In this document: positions 47,078 to 64,000 of the stretch, in pieces | Layout of the letters: each line of letters begins with the position of its first letter | How positions within the stretch are numbered: position 1 is the first letter of the stretch | Assembly: GCA_018857735.1 (NCBI GenBank) | Contig: JABMCL010003332.1 | Span: forward strand, 422,501-486,500 | From: Alviniconcha marisindica | Lineage: Eukaryota; Mollusca; Gastropoda; Provannidae | DNA: 64,000 nt | Reading direction: 5' to 3' | Notes under the pieces: generated by a model | The model's input: only the letters and a program-made list of their open reading frames with translations | The model's database searches: none | What the model was told of the DNA's origin: nothing | Position numbers and translations under genes: made by a program

Positions 47078-47857
47078 TTTCAGCACTGGGGTCAGAACAA
47101 AGGTTTCAGCACTGGGGTCAGGAACAAAGGTTTCAGCACTGGGGTCAGGAACAAAGGTTTCAGCACTGGGGACAGGAACAAAGGTATCAGCACTGGGGTC
47201 AGGAACAAAGGTTTCAGCACTGGGGACAAAAACAAAGGTTTCAGCACTGGGGTCAGAACAAAGTTTTCAGCACTGGGGTCAGGAACAAAGGTTTCAGCAC
47301 TGGGGTCAGGAACAAAGGTTTCAGCACTGGGGAGAGGAACAAAGGTTTCAGTACTGGGGACAGGAACAAAGGTTTCAGCACTGGGGTCAGGAACAAAGGT
47401 TTCAGCACTGGGAAGAGGAACAAAGGTTTCAGTACTGGGGACAGGAACAAAGGTTTCAGCACTGGGGTCAGAACAAAGGTTTCAGTACAGGGGACAGGAA
47501 CGAAGGTTTCAGCACTGGGGTCAGGAACAAAGGTTTCAGTACTGGGGACAGGAACAAAAGTTTCAGCACTGGGGTCAGGAACGAAGGTTTCAGTACTGGG
47601 GACAGGAACAAAGGTTTCAGTACTGGGGAGAGGAACAAAGGTTTCAGCACTGGGGAGAGGAACAAAGGTTTCAGCACTGGGGTCAAAAACAAAGGTTTCA
47701 GTACTGGGGTCAGGAACAAAGGTTTCAGTACTGGGGACAGGAACAAAGGTTTCAGCACTGGGGTCAAAAACAAAGGTTTCAGTACTGGGGTCAGGAACAA
47801 AGGTTTCAGTACTGGGGACAGGAACAAAGGTTTCAGCACTGGGGTCAAAAACAAAGG
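47078..47857. repeat. 25/26-bp minisatellite, about 30 copies
   Basis: Core GGAACAAAGGTTTCAGCACT. The right half shows a three-unit higher-order period. Confidence 0.95.
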
Positions 47858-48102
47858 AAGCACACACAAAACAAACACAGTCTGACCAAGCACCAGACTC
47901 AGTCAGATACAGATACACAGCTGATACTGATCAACAGAAACAGGTATACATGTGTGAGCAAACACACACAAAATCAAAATCAGTCAGTGTTGCCAAATTA
48001 TTCAAAAATATGTTCTCTTTAGCTACACCCAAGGAAGTGCTTATGCGTGGATAATAAAGCAGATTGTGTATTTCCATGCATGTTTTGGGAACAACACATT
48101 AG
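47858..48102. other. Short unique sequence
   Basis: No feature is recognised. Confidence 0.3.
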
Positions 48103-50125
48103 CTAATCGCTCAGTGTATAGCCACCACTCAGTGTACAGCCACCCACTCAGTGTACAGCCAATCACTGAGTGTACAGCCAGTCACTCCAGTCACTGAGTG
48201 TACAGCCAGTCACTGAGTGTACAGCCAGTCACTGAGTGTACAGCCAGTCACTCCAGTCACTGAGTGTACAGCCAGTCACTGAGTGTACAGCCAGTCACTG
48301 AGTGTACAGCCAGTCACTGAGTGTACAGCCAGTCACTGAGTGTACAGCCAGTCATTCAGTGTACAGCCAGTCACTGAGTGTACAGCCAGTCACTGAGTGT
48401 ACAGCCAGTCACTGAGTGTACAGCCACACAGTGTACAGCCATCACAGTGTACAGCCAGTCACTCAGTGTACAGCCAGTCACTGAGTGTACAGCCACCCAC
48501 TCAGTGTACAGCCAGTCACTCAGTGTACAGCCACCACTCAGTGTACAGCCAGTCACTGAGTGTACAGCCAGTCACTCAGTGTACAGCCACCCACTCAGTG
48601 TACAGCCAGTCACTCAGTGTACAGCCACCCACTCAGTGTACAGCCAGTCACTCAGTGTACAGCCAGTCACTGAGTGTACAGCCACCCACTCAGTGTACAG
48701 CCAGTCACTCAGTGTACAGCCACCCACTCAGTGTACAGCCAGTCACTAGTGTACAGCCACCCACTCAGTGTACAGCCACCCATTCAGTGTACAGCCACTC
48801 ACTCAGTGTACAGCCACCACTCAGTGTACAGCCACCACTCAGTGTACAGCCACTCACTCAGTGTACAGCCACCACTCAGTGTACAGCCATCACTCAGTGT
48901 ACAGCCACTCACTCAGTGTACAGCCAGTCACTAGTGTACAGCCACCCACTCAGTGTACAGCCACCACAGTGTAAGCCATCAGTTCCCACAGTGTACAGCC
49001 ACCCACTCAGTGTACAGCCATCACTCAGTGTATAGCCACCATCAGTGTACAGCCACTCACTAGTGTACAGCCACTCACTCAGTGTACAGCCATCACTCAG
49101 TGTTAGCAGCTCAGTAAGCCATCAGAGTGTACAGCCACCCACTCAGTGTACAGCCACACTCAGTGTATAGCCAGTCATCAGTGTACAGCCAGTCACTGAG
49201 TGTACAGCCACCCACTCAGTGTACAGCCATCACTCAGTGTACAGCCAGTCATTCAGTGTACAGCCAGTCACTGAGTGTACAGCCAGTCACTGAGTGTACA
49301 GCCAGTCACTCAGTGTACAGCCACCCACTCACTGTATAGCCAATCACTCACTGTATAGCCACCCACTCAGTTTATAGCCAATCACTCAGTGTATAGCCAA
49401 TCACTCAGTGTATAGCCAAACAGTGTATAGCCACTCACACAATGCATGACCACTCAGCGCCCAGCCATCACTCAGTGTATAGCCACGTCATTCAGTGTAA
49501 GCCATCACACACTGTATAGCCATCACTCAATGTATAGCCAACAGCTCAGTGTATAGCCATCACTCATGTATAGCCACTCACTCAGTGTAGCAGCCAGATA
49601 CACACTACTGTATAGCATCACTCAGTGTAGGCCAAACACTCAGTGTATAGCCACACTCATGTATTGCCAATCATCAGTGTATAGCCATTCACCATGGCAA
49701 CACTCAGTGTATAGCCAATCACTCAATGTATAGCCAATCATCAGTGTATAGCCAAACAGTGCATAGCCACTCACCAATGTCATAGCACTCACTCAGTGTT
49801 AGCCAACACTCAATGTAATAGCCAATCACTCAGTGTATAGCCAAACACATCATGTATAGCCAATCACTCAAGTAAAGGCCAAACACTCAGTGTATAGCCA
49901 CTCAATGTATGGCCAACACCCGTGTATAGGTATAACCAATCACTCAGTACATAGCCAATCACTCAGTGTATAGCACCACTCAAGTAAAAGGGCCAACACA
50001 TAGCCAACTCAAAATCAGTGTATAACCAGTCACTCAATATATATCCAATCACTCAATATACAGCCAATCACTCAATGTATAGATAATCAATCAGTATACA
50101 GCCAATCACTCAATATACCACCAAA
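48103..50125. repeat. About 18-bp array, uniform then decaying
   Basis: Roughly 100 units with core CAGTGTACAGCCAGTCACT. From 48103 to 49320 the units are clean. From 49320 to 50125 they become increasingly mutated (GTATAGCCAATCACTC). Confidence 0.95.
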
Positions 50126-50404
50126 CACTCAATTCATGTACAAATACAGATTCAACATAATTCTTACACCACCAGTCAAAAGATGGAGAAAACAAACACA
50201 TTAAAAATATGCAATTTATGCACAGGAAGAACTGTGTCAAATCTATAGCATTATTTGGAGAAAACAGACACAAAAATATGTGTATATATATATATATATG
50301 AATGTAATCAGCTGCTTTATCGGGTTAAAATGATGACTGGAAAAAAAAGAGTTAAATATTTTATGCACTGGTGGGAAATGTTACATTTATTATCACGCCT
50401 CCTC
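50126..50404. other. AT-rich unique sequence
   Basis: A short (TA)n near 50283; no gene. Confidence 0.3.
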
Positions 50405-50540
50405 GGGAAGACATCAGTGTACAGCCATATTCTGGTCGGGGAGACATCAGTGTACAGCCATATTCTGGTCGGGGAGACATCAGTGTACAGCCATAATCTG
50501 GTCGGGGAGACATCAGTGTACAGCCATATTCTGGTCAAGT
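50405..50540. repeat. 33-bp minisatellite, 4 copies
   Basis: The unit contains ATCAGTGTACAGCCATA, sharing the core of the neighbouring 18-bp array. Confidence 0.92.
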
Positions 50541-50639
50541 ACAGAGTACTCTGTGGTGTTGACTTGCGTAGAAATAATTCTAACAGTCCAAAATCTCCCA
50601 AGGTCAACTTGGTAAAAGTTTCAACCACCCTCCATCTCA

Positions 50640-50975
50640 AAAGATAAACTGGGTAGCCATGTTAACTACCCAACATCTCACAAGATGAACTGGGTATAGA
50701 AGCCATTCCAACTATTCAACATCTTACAAGATGAACTGGGTAGCCATTCCAACGATCCAACATCTGACAAGATGAACTGGGTAGCCATTTTAACTATGCA
50801 ACATCTCATGAAATAAACTGGGTAGCCATTTTAACTACCAAATAACTCACAAGATAAACTGGGTAGCCATTTTAATTACCAAAGAACTCACAAGATAAAC
50901 TGGGTAGCCATTTTAACTACCAAAGAACTCACACACAAAAAACAGGTAGCCATTTTAACTACCAAACATCTTACA
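50640..50975. repeat. About 41-bp degenerate minisatellite
   Basis: Units share AACTGGGTAGCCATTTTAAC. Confidence 0.85.
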
Positions 50976-51112
50976 ACAAGAACTCAGCAGCTGTTCCAAC
51001 CATATGTACCACCAAGCATTCAAGAATTCATTGCATGCAAAAATCACCTGCTGCTTTGGCTGCAAAAAGTCTGGTGACTGCCTTCCAAAACAGATTTTGT
51101 ACAAGAGGCAGA

Positions 51113-51118
<6 letters not shown>

Positions 51119-51186
<68 letters not shown>
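51119..51186. repeat. (CA)n microsatellite
   Basis: Pure CA run. Confidence 0.97.
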
Positions 51187-51193
<7 letters not shown>

Positions 51194-51334
51194 AAAAACA
51201 AAGTGATTTCCTAAGTGCATCCAGTGAGGTTATGTCACATGTGCTGTGCTGTGACATCACATGCCGTCCTGTACCATGAAGTCAGTGGTGGTGATGAACC
51301 CATAGAGGTGGAGGCAAGAGAGACAGGCCACATT

Positions 51335-51530
51335 AAGTCACAGGCAGGACTAGCCCATAGTGTTGGAGGCCTAGCCCATAGTGTTGGAGGACTAGCCCAT
51401 AGTGTTGGAGGCCAGAGAGAGAGAGGCCACATTAAGTGTTGGAGGCCTAGCCCATAGTGTTGGAGGCCTAGCCCATAGTGTTGGAGGCCAGAGAGAGAGG
51501 CCACATTAAGTGGCAGGCAGGACTGATAAG
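51335..51530. repeat. 19-bp repeats in a larger duplicated block
   Basis: Units of GCCCATAGTGTTGGAGGCC, with GAGAGAGAGGCCACATTAAG blocks repeated three times. Confidence 0.85.
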
Positions 51531-51834
51531 ACACTTTGTGGTGTTTTGCACAGCCAGTCCAACTTGCCTTTCTCTCGCACCTTACAATTGTGGCTTTGCA
51601 TGAAGTGACATGGTGCATGGTTGTATGGTGTACGCAGAACATGCTGAAATGGCAGCAGTTTCATGAGGCACCAGTTATGCCAGCGCTGTAAGTACACCAC
51701 TTCGGTGGCTATTCCAAAAAATGCACTATAAAAAGCTAGCCATTTATGGAGAATCACATGCAAACACAGTGAGTCTGCTGGAGAGCAGAGAATAGCACTG
51801 TGTAAAAGCAGTCAACAACAACACTCACCCCCGG
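51531..51834. other. Unique sequence
   Basis: No gene is recognised. Confidence 0.3.
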
Positions 51835-52190
51835 CCATGCCAGATGCACACACTGGTGTCAACTGCCTGCACTGCACAGAAGGCGGGCAGCTCTAACAGA
51901 TGCACACACTGGTGTCAACTGCCAGCACTGCACAGAAGGCGGGCAGCTCTAACAGATGCACACACTGGTGTCAACTGCCAGCACTGCACAGAAGGCGGGC
52001 AGCTCTAACAGATGCACACACTGGTGTCAACTGCCAGCACTGCACAGAAGGCGGGCAGCTCTAACAGATGCACACACTGGTGTCAACTGCCTGCACTGCA
52101 CAGAAGGCAGGCAGCTCTAACAGATGCACACACTGGTGTCAACTGCCTGCACTGCACAGAAGGCAGGCAGCTCTAACAGATGCACACGGC
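51835..52190. repeat. 57-bp minisatellite, about 6 copies
   Basis: Core CACACTGGTGTCAACTGCC. Confidence 0.93.
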
Positions 52191-52645
52191 CGGACAGATT
52201 CTTGCAAGCAGGCAAGCCCTAGTTCTTCAAAGCCATTTCACTTTTACTGAGTAAAATTCAGATTTTTTTTTTTTTTAATCCAAAGAAAGAATGAGAAAAC
52301 ACACACACAAAAACAAAAAACAAAACTAACTGCACGAGTCCAATGATGACTTCCCAAAGGGAGAAGCACTGACAGCCCACAGGGATGCCTCTGGTGTTTT
52401 GCAATGCAGTCACGTGACGCAGGATGATTAGCATACTCCATTCACGCTAAGGTGAAGGTTGGACTCTGGAGGTGAGATCCTACACAACTTCATGTGGAAC
52501 AGTCCCCCCGTTGGTCCTACAGTCACAAAATGGCTTGTCTGTGTCACAGAAAACTGCCTGATGCAGAATAACAAAGAAGAAAAACATAGACATCTGAATT
52601 CTGATTCATTTGGACACCATCACTGAACTGAGGCCAAAACCATGT
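52191..52645. other. Unique sequence
   Basis: A T tract near 52265; no gene. Confidence 0.3.
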
Positions 52646-52649
52646 CTAA

Positions 52650-53156
52650 TGGCATAATCAGCAAGCTGCCTATCTAATGACATAACCATGGTGATGCATA
52701 CTTAATGACACAACCATGGTGATGCATACTTCATGACACAACCATGGTGATGCATACTTAATGACATAACCATGGTGATGCATACTTAATGACATAACCA
52801 TGGCAATGCCTACCTAATGACACAACCATGGTGATGCATACATAATGACATAACCATGGTGATGCATACCTAAAGACATAACCAAGGTGATGCATACGTA
52901 ATGACATAACCATGGTGATACAGTATACCTAATGACATAACCATGGTGATGCAGTATACCTAATGACATAACCATGGTGATGCATATTTAATGACATAAC
53001 CACAGTGATACATACCTAAAGACATAGCCATGGTGATGCATACCCAATGACATAACCTTGGCAATGCCTACTTAATGACATAACCATGGTGATGCATACT
53101 TAATGACATAACCATGGTGATGCATACTTAATGACATAACTATGGCAACGCCTACT
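52650..53156. repeat. 28-bp minisatellite
   Basis: About 18 copies with core ATGACATAACCATGGTGATG. Confidence 0.92.
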
Positions 53157-53555
53157 TAGATCAAACAGTCAAAGCATAGCGTTCTTAGTTTCTTGACTAT
53201 ATGCCCATTACAAAAGGGAAAGACCGAGCCAAGATCCTGATGCCGGTTCAACCCCTCAGCTCCTGGAACCAAGCAAATGTGTTCAGGCAAGAGATAAGTG
53301 ATCCCAATAATTACTGTGATCAGAACAGACTGAAGGAAGATCCTCTCAATCCAAAACAAAATGAACTCCAAATCATCAAACAAGAGATCTACGCAGCATG
53401 AGATTAAAACACACAGCATCTCTTTCTTATGATATATACCATCTGACCATTCAGTGATTACATATTTTTAAACACACACTGTAATTAAATTATAAATTAT
53501 AATAACCAGGTAAAATCACTCGCGGAGCATGTAAAAGGTAGTTTGATTGTTCTCT
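53157..53555. other. Unique sequence
   Basis: No gene is recognised. Confidence 0.3.
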
Positions 53556-53559
53556 TCTT

Positions 53560-53735
53560 CTCCAGTGAACAGGTTTTCTCAGTCTCCAGTGAACAGGTTT
53601 TCTCAGTCTCCAGTAAACAGGTTTTCTCAGTCTCCAGTAAACAGGTTTTCTCAGTCTCCAGTGAACAGGTTTTCTCAGTCTCCAGTAAACAGGTTTTCTC
53701 AGTCTCCAGTAAACAGGTTTTCTCAATTTCCAGAT
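53560..53735. repeat. 24-bp minisatellite, about 7 copies
   Basis: Core CTCCAGTGAACAGGTTTTCT. Confidence 0.93.
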
Positions 53736-53789
53736 TACCTTCCACACCAGGCAGGCAAAGCTTCTTACCTGTTCATTGTTTCCGCTGTC

Positions 53790-54305
53790 AGTGTCATTGT
53801 CCCCCATCTGTTTGTTTGTCGCCTAGCTAAAACAGTCTGTTCATTCTGTCTATGGTCATTGTCCCCCATCTGTTTGTTTGTCGCCTAGCTAAAACAGTCT
53901 GCTCATTCTGTCTATGGTCATTGTCCCCCATCTGTTTGTTTGTCGCCTAGCTAAAACAGTCTGTCATTCTGTCTATGGTCATTGTCCCCCATCTGTTTGT
54001 TTGTCGCCTAGCTAAAACAGTCTGCTCATTCTGTCTATGGTCATTGTCCCCCATCTGTTTGTTTGTCGCCTAGCTAAAACAGTCTGTTCATTCTGTCTAT
54101 GGTCATTGTCCCCCATCTGTTTGTTTGTCGCCTAGCTAAAACAGTCTGTTCATTCTGTCTATGGTCATTGTCCCCCATCTGTTTGTTTGTCGCCTAGCTA
54201 AAACAGTCTGTTCATTCTGTCTATGGTCATTGTCCCCCATCTGTTTGTTTGTTGCCTAGCTAAAGCAGTTTGTTCATTCTGTCTATGGTCATTGTCCCCC
54301 ATCTC
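53790..54305. repeat. 61-bp minisatellite, about 8 copies
   Basis: Core CATCTGTTTGTTTGTCGCCT. Confidence 0.94.
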
Positions 54306-54464
54306 ATTGTTCATCCGAGATGAAGATGCATCAGTTAAAGGAGCCAGTTCCCAAATGTGGAAGCTGTTTTGTAGTCCTATTCATAAAGCCTTCAGTTTAA
54401 GCTTCTGTGTGTTTTGATCGCTCTTACACACACATATGTATCAGTAACACAGAGCTGTCCAGAC

Positions 54465-54860
54465 ACAATCTCACACTGTACACACATGTATCAGTGAGAC
54501 AGGGCAGGACACAGTCTCACACTGTACACACATGTATCAGTGAGACAGGGCAGGACACAGTCTCACACTGTACACACATGTATCAGTGAGACAGGGCAGG
54601 ACACAGTCTCACACTGTACACACATGTATCAGTGAGACAGGGCAGGACACAGTCTCACACTGTACACACATGTATCAGTGAGACAGGGCAGGACACAGTC
54701 TCACACTGTACACACATGTATCAGTGAGACAGGGCAGGACAGTCCAATGTATGGGTCACCAAAGACCCACATGTAGGGACTGTGTCGTTTAAACCACACT
54801 GCCAATGTATGGGTCACCACAGACCCACATGTAGGGACTGTGTGATTTAAACCACACTTT
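54465..54860. repeat. 46-bp minisatellite then a 65-bp duplication
   Basis: About six copies of CACATGTATCAGTGAGACAG. Two copies of CAATGTATGGGTCACCA follow. Confidence 0.93.
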
Positions 54861-55435
54861 TGCTGATTTCTTTAGCTAGATAAACCATGACTATCTGGTC
54901 TCCTCGTGCCCAGTAAAATATTTGAGGAGTACCTGAAGTGGATCAAGGCTAACACAGTAGGAAAGGTTACATACAGCTTACAACATTACCAGGGAACAAC
55001 AAAATCAAACAACAAGGGGGGAACCTGATCTGATCACTTCTGTACCTGCATTGATACACAGACAGTGCTGCGCTCTTTCCGGTTTCTGTGCCTTCATCAA
55101 AGGCAGCTGTGCTGTGCTGCACACTCTGTAACTGGAATTTCCAACATAATGGAACAGAAAAATATTGTCAGCACTTTGGAGCTTGCGGAAAGAAAAAAAG
55201 GAAGGAAAAAACCTGCCACCCTCAGCACTTTAAACAATAAAACAACATTCTCCACAAGACCAACACAACCAGTGCACTGGGAGTTGGATAAGTTTCAACA
55301 TGCATGCAAGTTCAGTTCAAGTTTCAACACTTGTGACTTGGCGGTCTGGTCACTGACGCTCTCCAACTTGTCCAAGAACAACAGCCGGCACTGCCGGCCA
55401 CACTCACTCTCACAGACTGACTGTAATGCTTGCAT
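54861..55435. other. Unique sequence
   Basis: A 136-codon plus-strand frame at 55065-55475 has no recognisable domain. I do not call it a gene. Confidence 0.35.
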
Positions 55436-55444
55436 CAGCCACAC

Positions 55445-55618
55445 AGTCTTGCCAACAACACATCATCACATCTAGCCTGTTCTGTGCAAACAACACATCA
55501 TCACATCTATCCTGTTCTGTTTTGTGCCAAAAACACATCATCACATCTAGCCTGTTCTGTTTTGTGCCAAAAACACATCATCACATCTAGCCTGTTCTGT
55601 TCTGTGCCAACAACCCCA
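55445..55618. repeat. About 49-bp repeat, 3 to 4 copies
   Basis: Core ACACATCATCACATCTAGCC. Confidence 0.85.
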
Positions 55619-55727
55619 GGAAGAAAAGGTCCACGGCCTTAGGAATAGGAAGGCACCTCAGGAAGCAAGTTGACATTGATATGAAGCTCTCACCTCACTG
55701 ATTAAGAAACTGCAGTCCACAGTGAAG

Positions 55728-55733
55728 TTTATT
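55728..55733 (-). terminator. Possible polyadenylation signal for the Fes/Fer-like gene
   Basis: AATAAA on the minus strand, about 1.28 kb after the stop codon. It is the first exact hexamer I noticed, but this is weak evidence on its own. Confidence 0.2.
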
Positions 55734-55804
55734 TCAACCCTGTCTTCATCAACATACAGCACTGCAGTCATATGGATAGCCTCCCTTATGACGTAGGCTC
55801 TACA

Positions 55805-56100
55805 GGATAACCTCCCTTCTGCTGCTTGCTGAAAGATAGCCTCCCTTTTGCTGCTTGCTGAAAGAGATAGTCTCCCTTTTGCTGCTTGCTAAAGGAGATA
55901 GTCTCCCTTTTGCTGCTTGCTGCTTGCTGGAAGAGATAGTTTCCCTTTTGCTGCTTGCTGAAAGAGATAGCCTCCCTTTTGCTGCTGGCTGAAAGAGATA
56001 GCCTCCCTTTTGCTGCTGGCTGAAAGAGATAGCCTCCCTTTTGCTGCTGGCTGAAAGAGATAGTCTCCCTTTTGCTGTAAGCTGAAAGTGGTCGCCTCCC
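55805..56100. repeat. About 31-bp minisatellite
   Basis: Units share CTCCCTTTTGCTGCTGGCTG. It lies in the possible 3' UTR of the Fes/Fer-like gene. Confidence 0.9.
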
Positions 56101-56179
56101 TTCTGCATTATGCTAAAAGTGACTGGCTGCCTCGCTCCTGTTGGTGCTGTGAAAATCAGAGGAGCAAACCATCTGATGC

Positions 56180-56500
56180 GCACGTGGACTGTGGGGCACC
56201 GTTACACAGCAAACCATCCGATGTGCACGTGGACTGTGGGGCACCGTTACACAGCAGACCATCCGATCTCAGGCTCACAGCCCTTTCTCCGGAGAAGCCA
56301 GCCTCTTTCTCACCCAGCCGGACTGCCCAGACCCCTAAGCTGGTCCGCAGCAGACGGTCGTTGTGAGTGGGTCCAGCGAAGACGGGGACATGAGCGCAGC
56401 AGACGGTCGTTGTGAGTGGGTCCAGTGAAGACGGGGACATGAGCGCAGCAGACGGTCGTTGTGAGTGGGTCCAGCGAAGACGGGGACATGAGCGCAGCAG
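56180..56500. repeat. 48-bp duplication and 57-bp triplication
   Basis: ACGTGGACTGTGGGGCACCG occurs twice. GCAGACGGTCGTTGTGAGTG then occurs three times. Confidence 0.88.
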
Positions 56501-56594
56501 TCAGCAGCAGGTGAGGAAGCAGCACACTGCCGTAGTCCACCATGCAGCAACACCTTCACCATCACCACCACCCTCTTCCTGTAGCTGGTGGCAG

Positions 56595-56710
56595 AATGTG
56601 GGTATGGGGTGGGGGGAGGGGGGGAGGGGGGAGGGGAGTGGGGGGGGGGGTGGGGGTTGTCTAGGTGTAGGAGTGGGGGGAAGGGGGGGGGGGGGCGGCT
56701 CAGGTGGGGG
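56595..56710. repeat. G-rich low-complexity tract
   Basis: Dense GGGG runs on the plus strand, potentially G-quadruplex forming. Confidence 0.85.
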
Positions 56711-57010
56711 TACAGCCATGCTTAGGGGGTAGTTGAGTGGTACAATGTTGCAAAGTCTTTTAGCAGGAGCCCGAGTCAGCACCAACGCCCTCCCCTCTTG
56801 ATGGGGGTGGGGGTGCGTGTACAGGCATGTTGGCTGTGGTGGGGGTCCTGGGCAGTTCGACACCACAGTGTCTCACAGCAGGGACCGATGTCAGCACCGA
56901 CACCCAGCCACCTCTGGCAGGGTGGCCGGAGTGGCAGAGCAGGGTGGCAGAGCGGGGTGGAGGGGGGTGGGGGTGGGGTGGGGTGGCTGATGTAGGGGAA
57001 GGTCAGGCTG

Positions 57011-62790
<5,780 letters not shown>

Positions 62791-62794
62791 CTGA

Positions 62795-64000
62795 AACCAG
62801 CACCAGCACCATCACTGTCCCACCCTGTCACCATCACTGTCCCACCCTGTCACCGTCACTGTCCCACCCTGTCACCATCACTGTCCCACCCTGTCACCAT
62901 CACTGTCCCACCATGTCACCATCACTATCCCACCCTGTCACCATCACTATCTGTCACCATCACTGTCCCACCCTGTCACCATCACTGTCCCACCCTGTCA
63001 CCACCACTATCAGTCACCATCACTATCCCACCCTGTCACCATCACTGTCCCACCATGTCACCATCACTATCCCACCCTGCCACCATCACTATCTGTCACC
63101 ATCACTGTCCCACCCTGTCACCATCACTATCCCACCCTGTCACCATCACTGTCCCACCCAGTCACCATCACTATCCCAACCTGTCACCATCACTGTCCCA
63201 CCCTGTCACCACCACTATCAGTCACCATCACTATCCTACCCTGTCGCCATCACTATCTGTCACCATCACTATCCCACCCTGTCACCATCACTATCTGTCA
63301 TCATCACTATCCCACCCTGTCACCATCACTGTCCCACCCTGTCACCATCACTGTCCCACCCAGTCACCATCACTGTCACCATCACTATCCCAACCTGTCA
63401 CCATCACTGTCCCACCCTGTCACCACCACTATCAGTCACCATCACTATCCTACCCTGTCGCCATCACTATCTGTCACCATCACTATCCCACCCTGTCACC
63501 ATCACTATCTGTCATCATCACTATCCCACCCTGTCACCATCACTGTCCCACCCAGTCACCATCACTGTCCCACCCTATCACCATCACTATCTGTCACCAT
63601 CATTATCCCACCATGTCACCATCACTATCCCACCCTGTCACTGTCACTATCACACCATGTCACCATCACTATACCACCCTGTCACAGTCATTGTCCCACC
63701 CTGTCACCATCACTGTCCCACCCTGTCACCATCACTATCCCACCATGTCACTGTCACTGTCCCACCATGTCACCATCACTATCCCACCCTGTCACCATCA
63801 CTATCCCACCCTGTCACCATCACTATCTGTCACCATCACTATCCCACCATGTTACCATCACTATCTGTCACCATCACTATCCTATCCTGTCACCATCACT
63901 ATCCCACCTTGCCACCATCACTATCTGTCACCATCAGTGTCCCACCCTGTCACCACCACTATCAGTCACCATCACTGTCCCACCCTGTCACCATCACTGT
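62795..64000. repeat. 22-bp array in a Fes/Fer-like intron, runs off the window
   Basis: About 55 copies with core CACCATCACTGTCCCACCCT. It begins about 15 bp from the exon acceptor and continues past the right edge. Confidence 0.95.

Noticed and set aside
47041..48054. 337-codon repetitive frame
   Set aside because: It comes from the 25/26-bp minisatellite, with no domain and open frames on both strands.
53812..54310. Frames in the 61-bp array
   Set aside because: They are repeat-derived, with no similarity to a gene.
55065..55475. 136-codon plus-strand frame
   Set aside because: There is no domain, splice partner or conserved motif, and it runs into a tandem repeat.

Overview
The window is eukaryotic nuclear DNA, most likely from an invertebrate; a mollusc, perhaps a marine gastropod, is my best guess. 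The signs are intron-split kinase genes with GT-AG junctions, CR1/Jockey-like non-LTR retrotransposon remnants, a tRNA-type SINE head, TTAGGG-type telomeric repeats and very heavy microsatellite and minisatellite content. The species is inferred, not shown. By eye, well over half of the window is tandem repeat.

Three protein-coding genes can be supported, all on the minus strand. (1) A seven-finger C2H2 zinc-finger protein lies in one open exon (9118-10035). (2) A MAP kinase kinase of the MKK3/6 type can be rebuilt in full as nine coding exons between 34251 and 19822, giving 388 residues. It includes an in-frame 54-residue minisatellite just after the kinase domain; without it the length falls within the usual MKK3/6 size. 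(3) The 3' half of a Fps/Fes/Fer non-receptor tyrosine kinase gene (six exons, 62790 to 57011) encodes the end of the SH2 domain and the complete kinase domain. Its 5' exons lie beyond the right edge.

Layout: 1-6400 minisatellites; 6400-8120 a minus-strand LINE with a 46-bp array grown inside it; 8570-10335 the zinc-finger gene with flanking arrays; 11.2-18.9 kb arrays, unique AT-rich DNA, a frameshifted transposase-like fragment, an orphan coding-like segment and a SINE head; 19.0-34.5 kb the MAP2K gene, whose introns are nearly all minisatellite; 34.8-38.3 kb inverted repeats and arrays; 38.3-40.4 kb a dead LINE with a second LINE tail nested in it; 41-57 kb a long run of arrays with a MITE-like element and interstitial telomeric repeats; 57-64 kb the Fes/Fer-like gene.

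The most striking pattern is that many intronic minisatellites in both kinase genes start exactly at a splice junction, and several carry copies of the exon edge together with the splice acceptor or donor. This yields rows of decoy splice sites, and in one case a row of 36-nt mini-exon copies that keep the reading frame. I regard this exon-edge-seeded expansion, together with the coding minisatellite in the MAP2K, as the part most worth following up.
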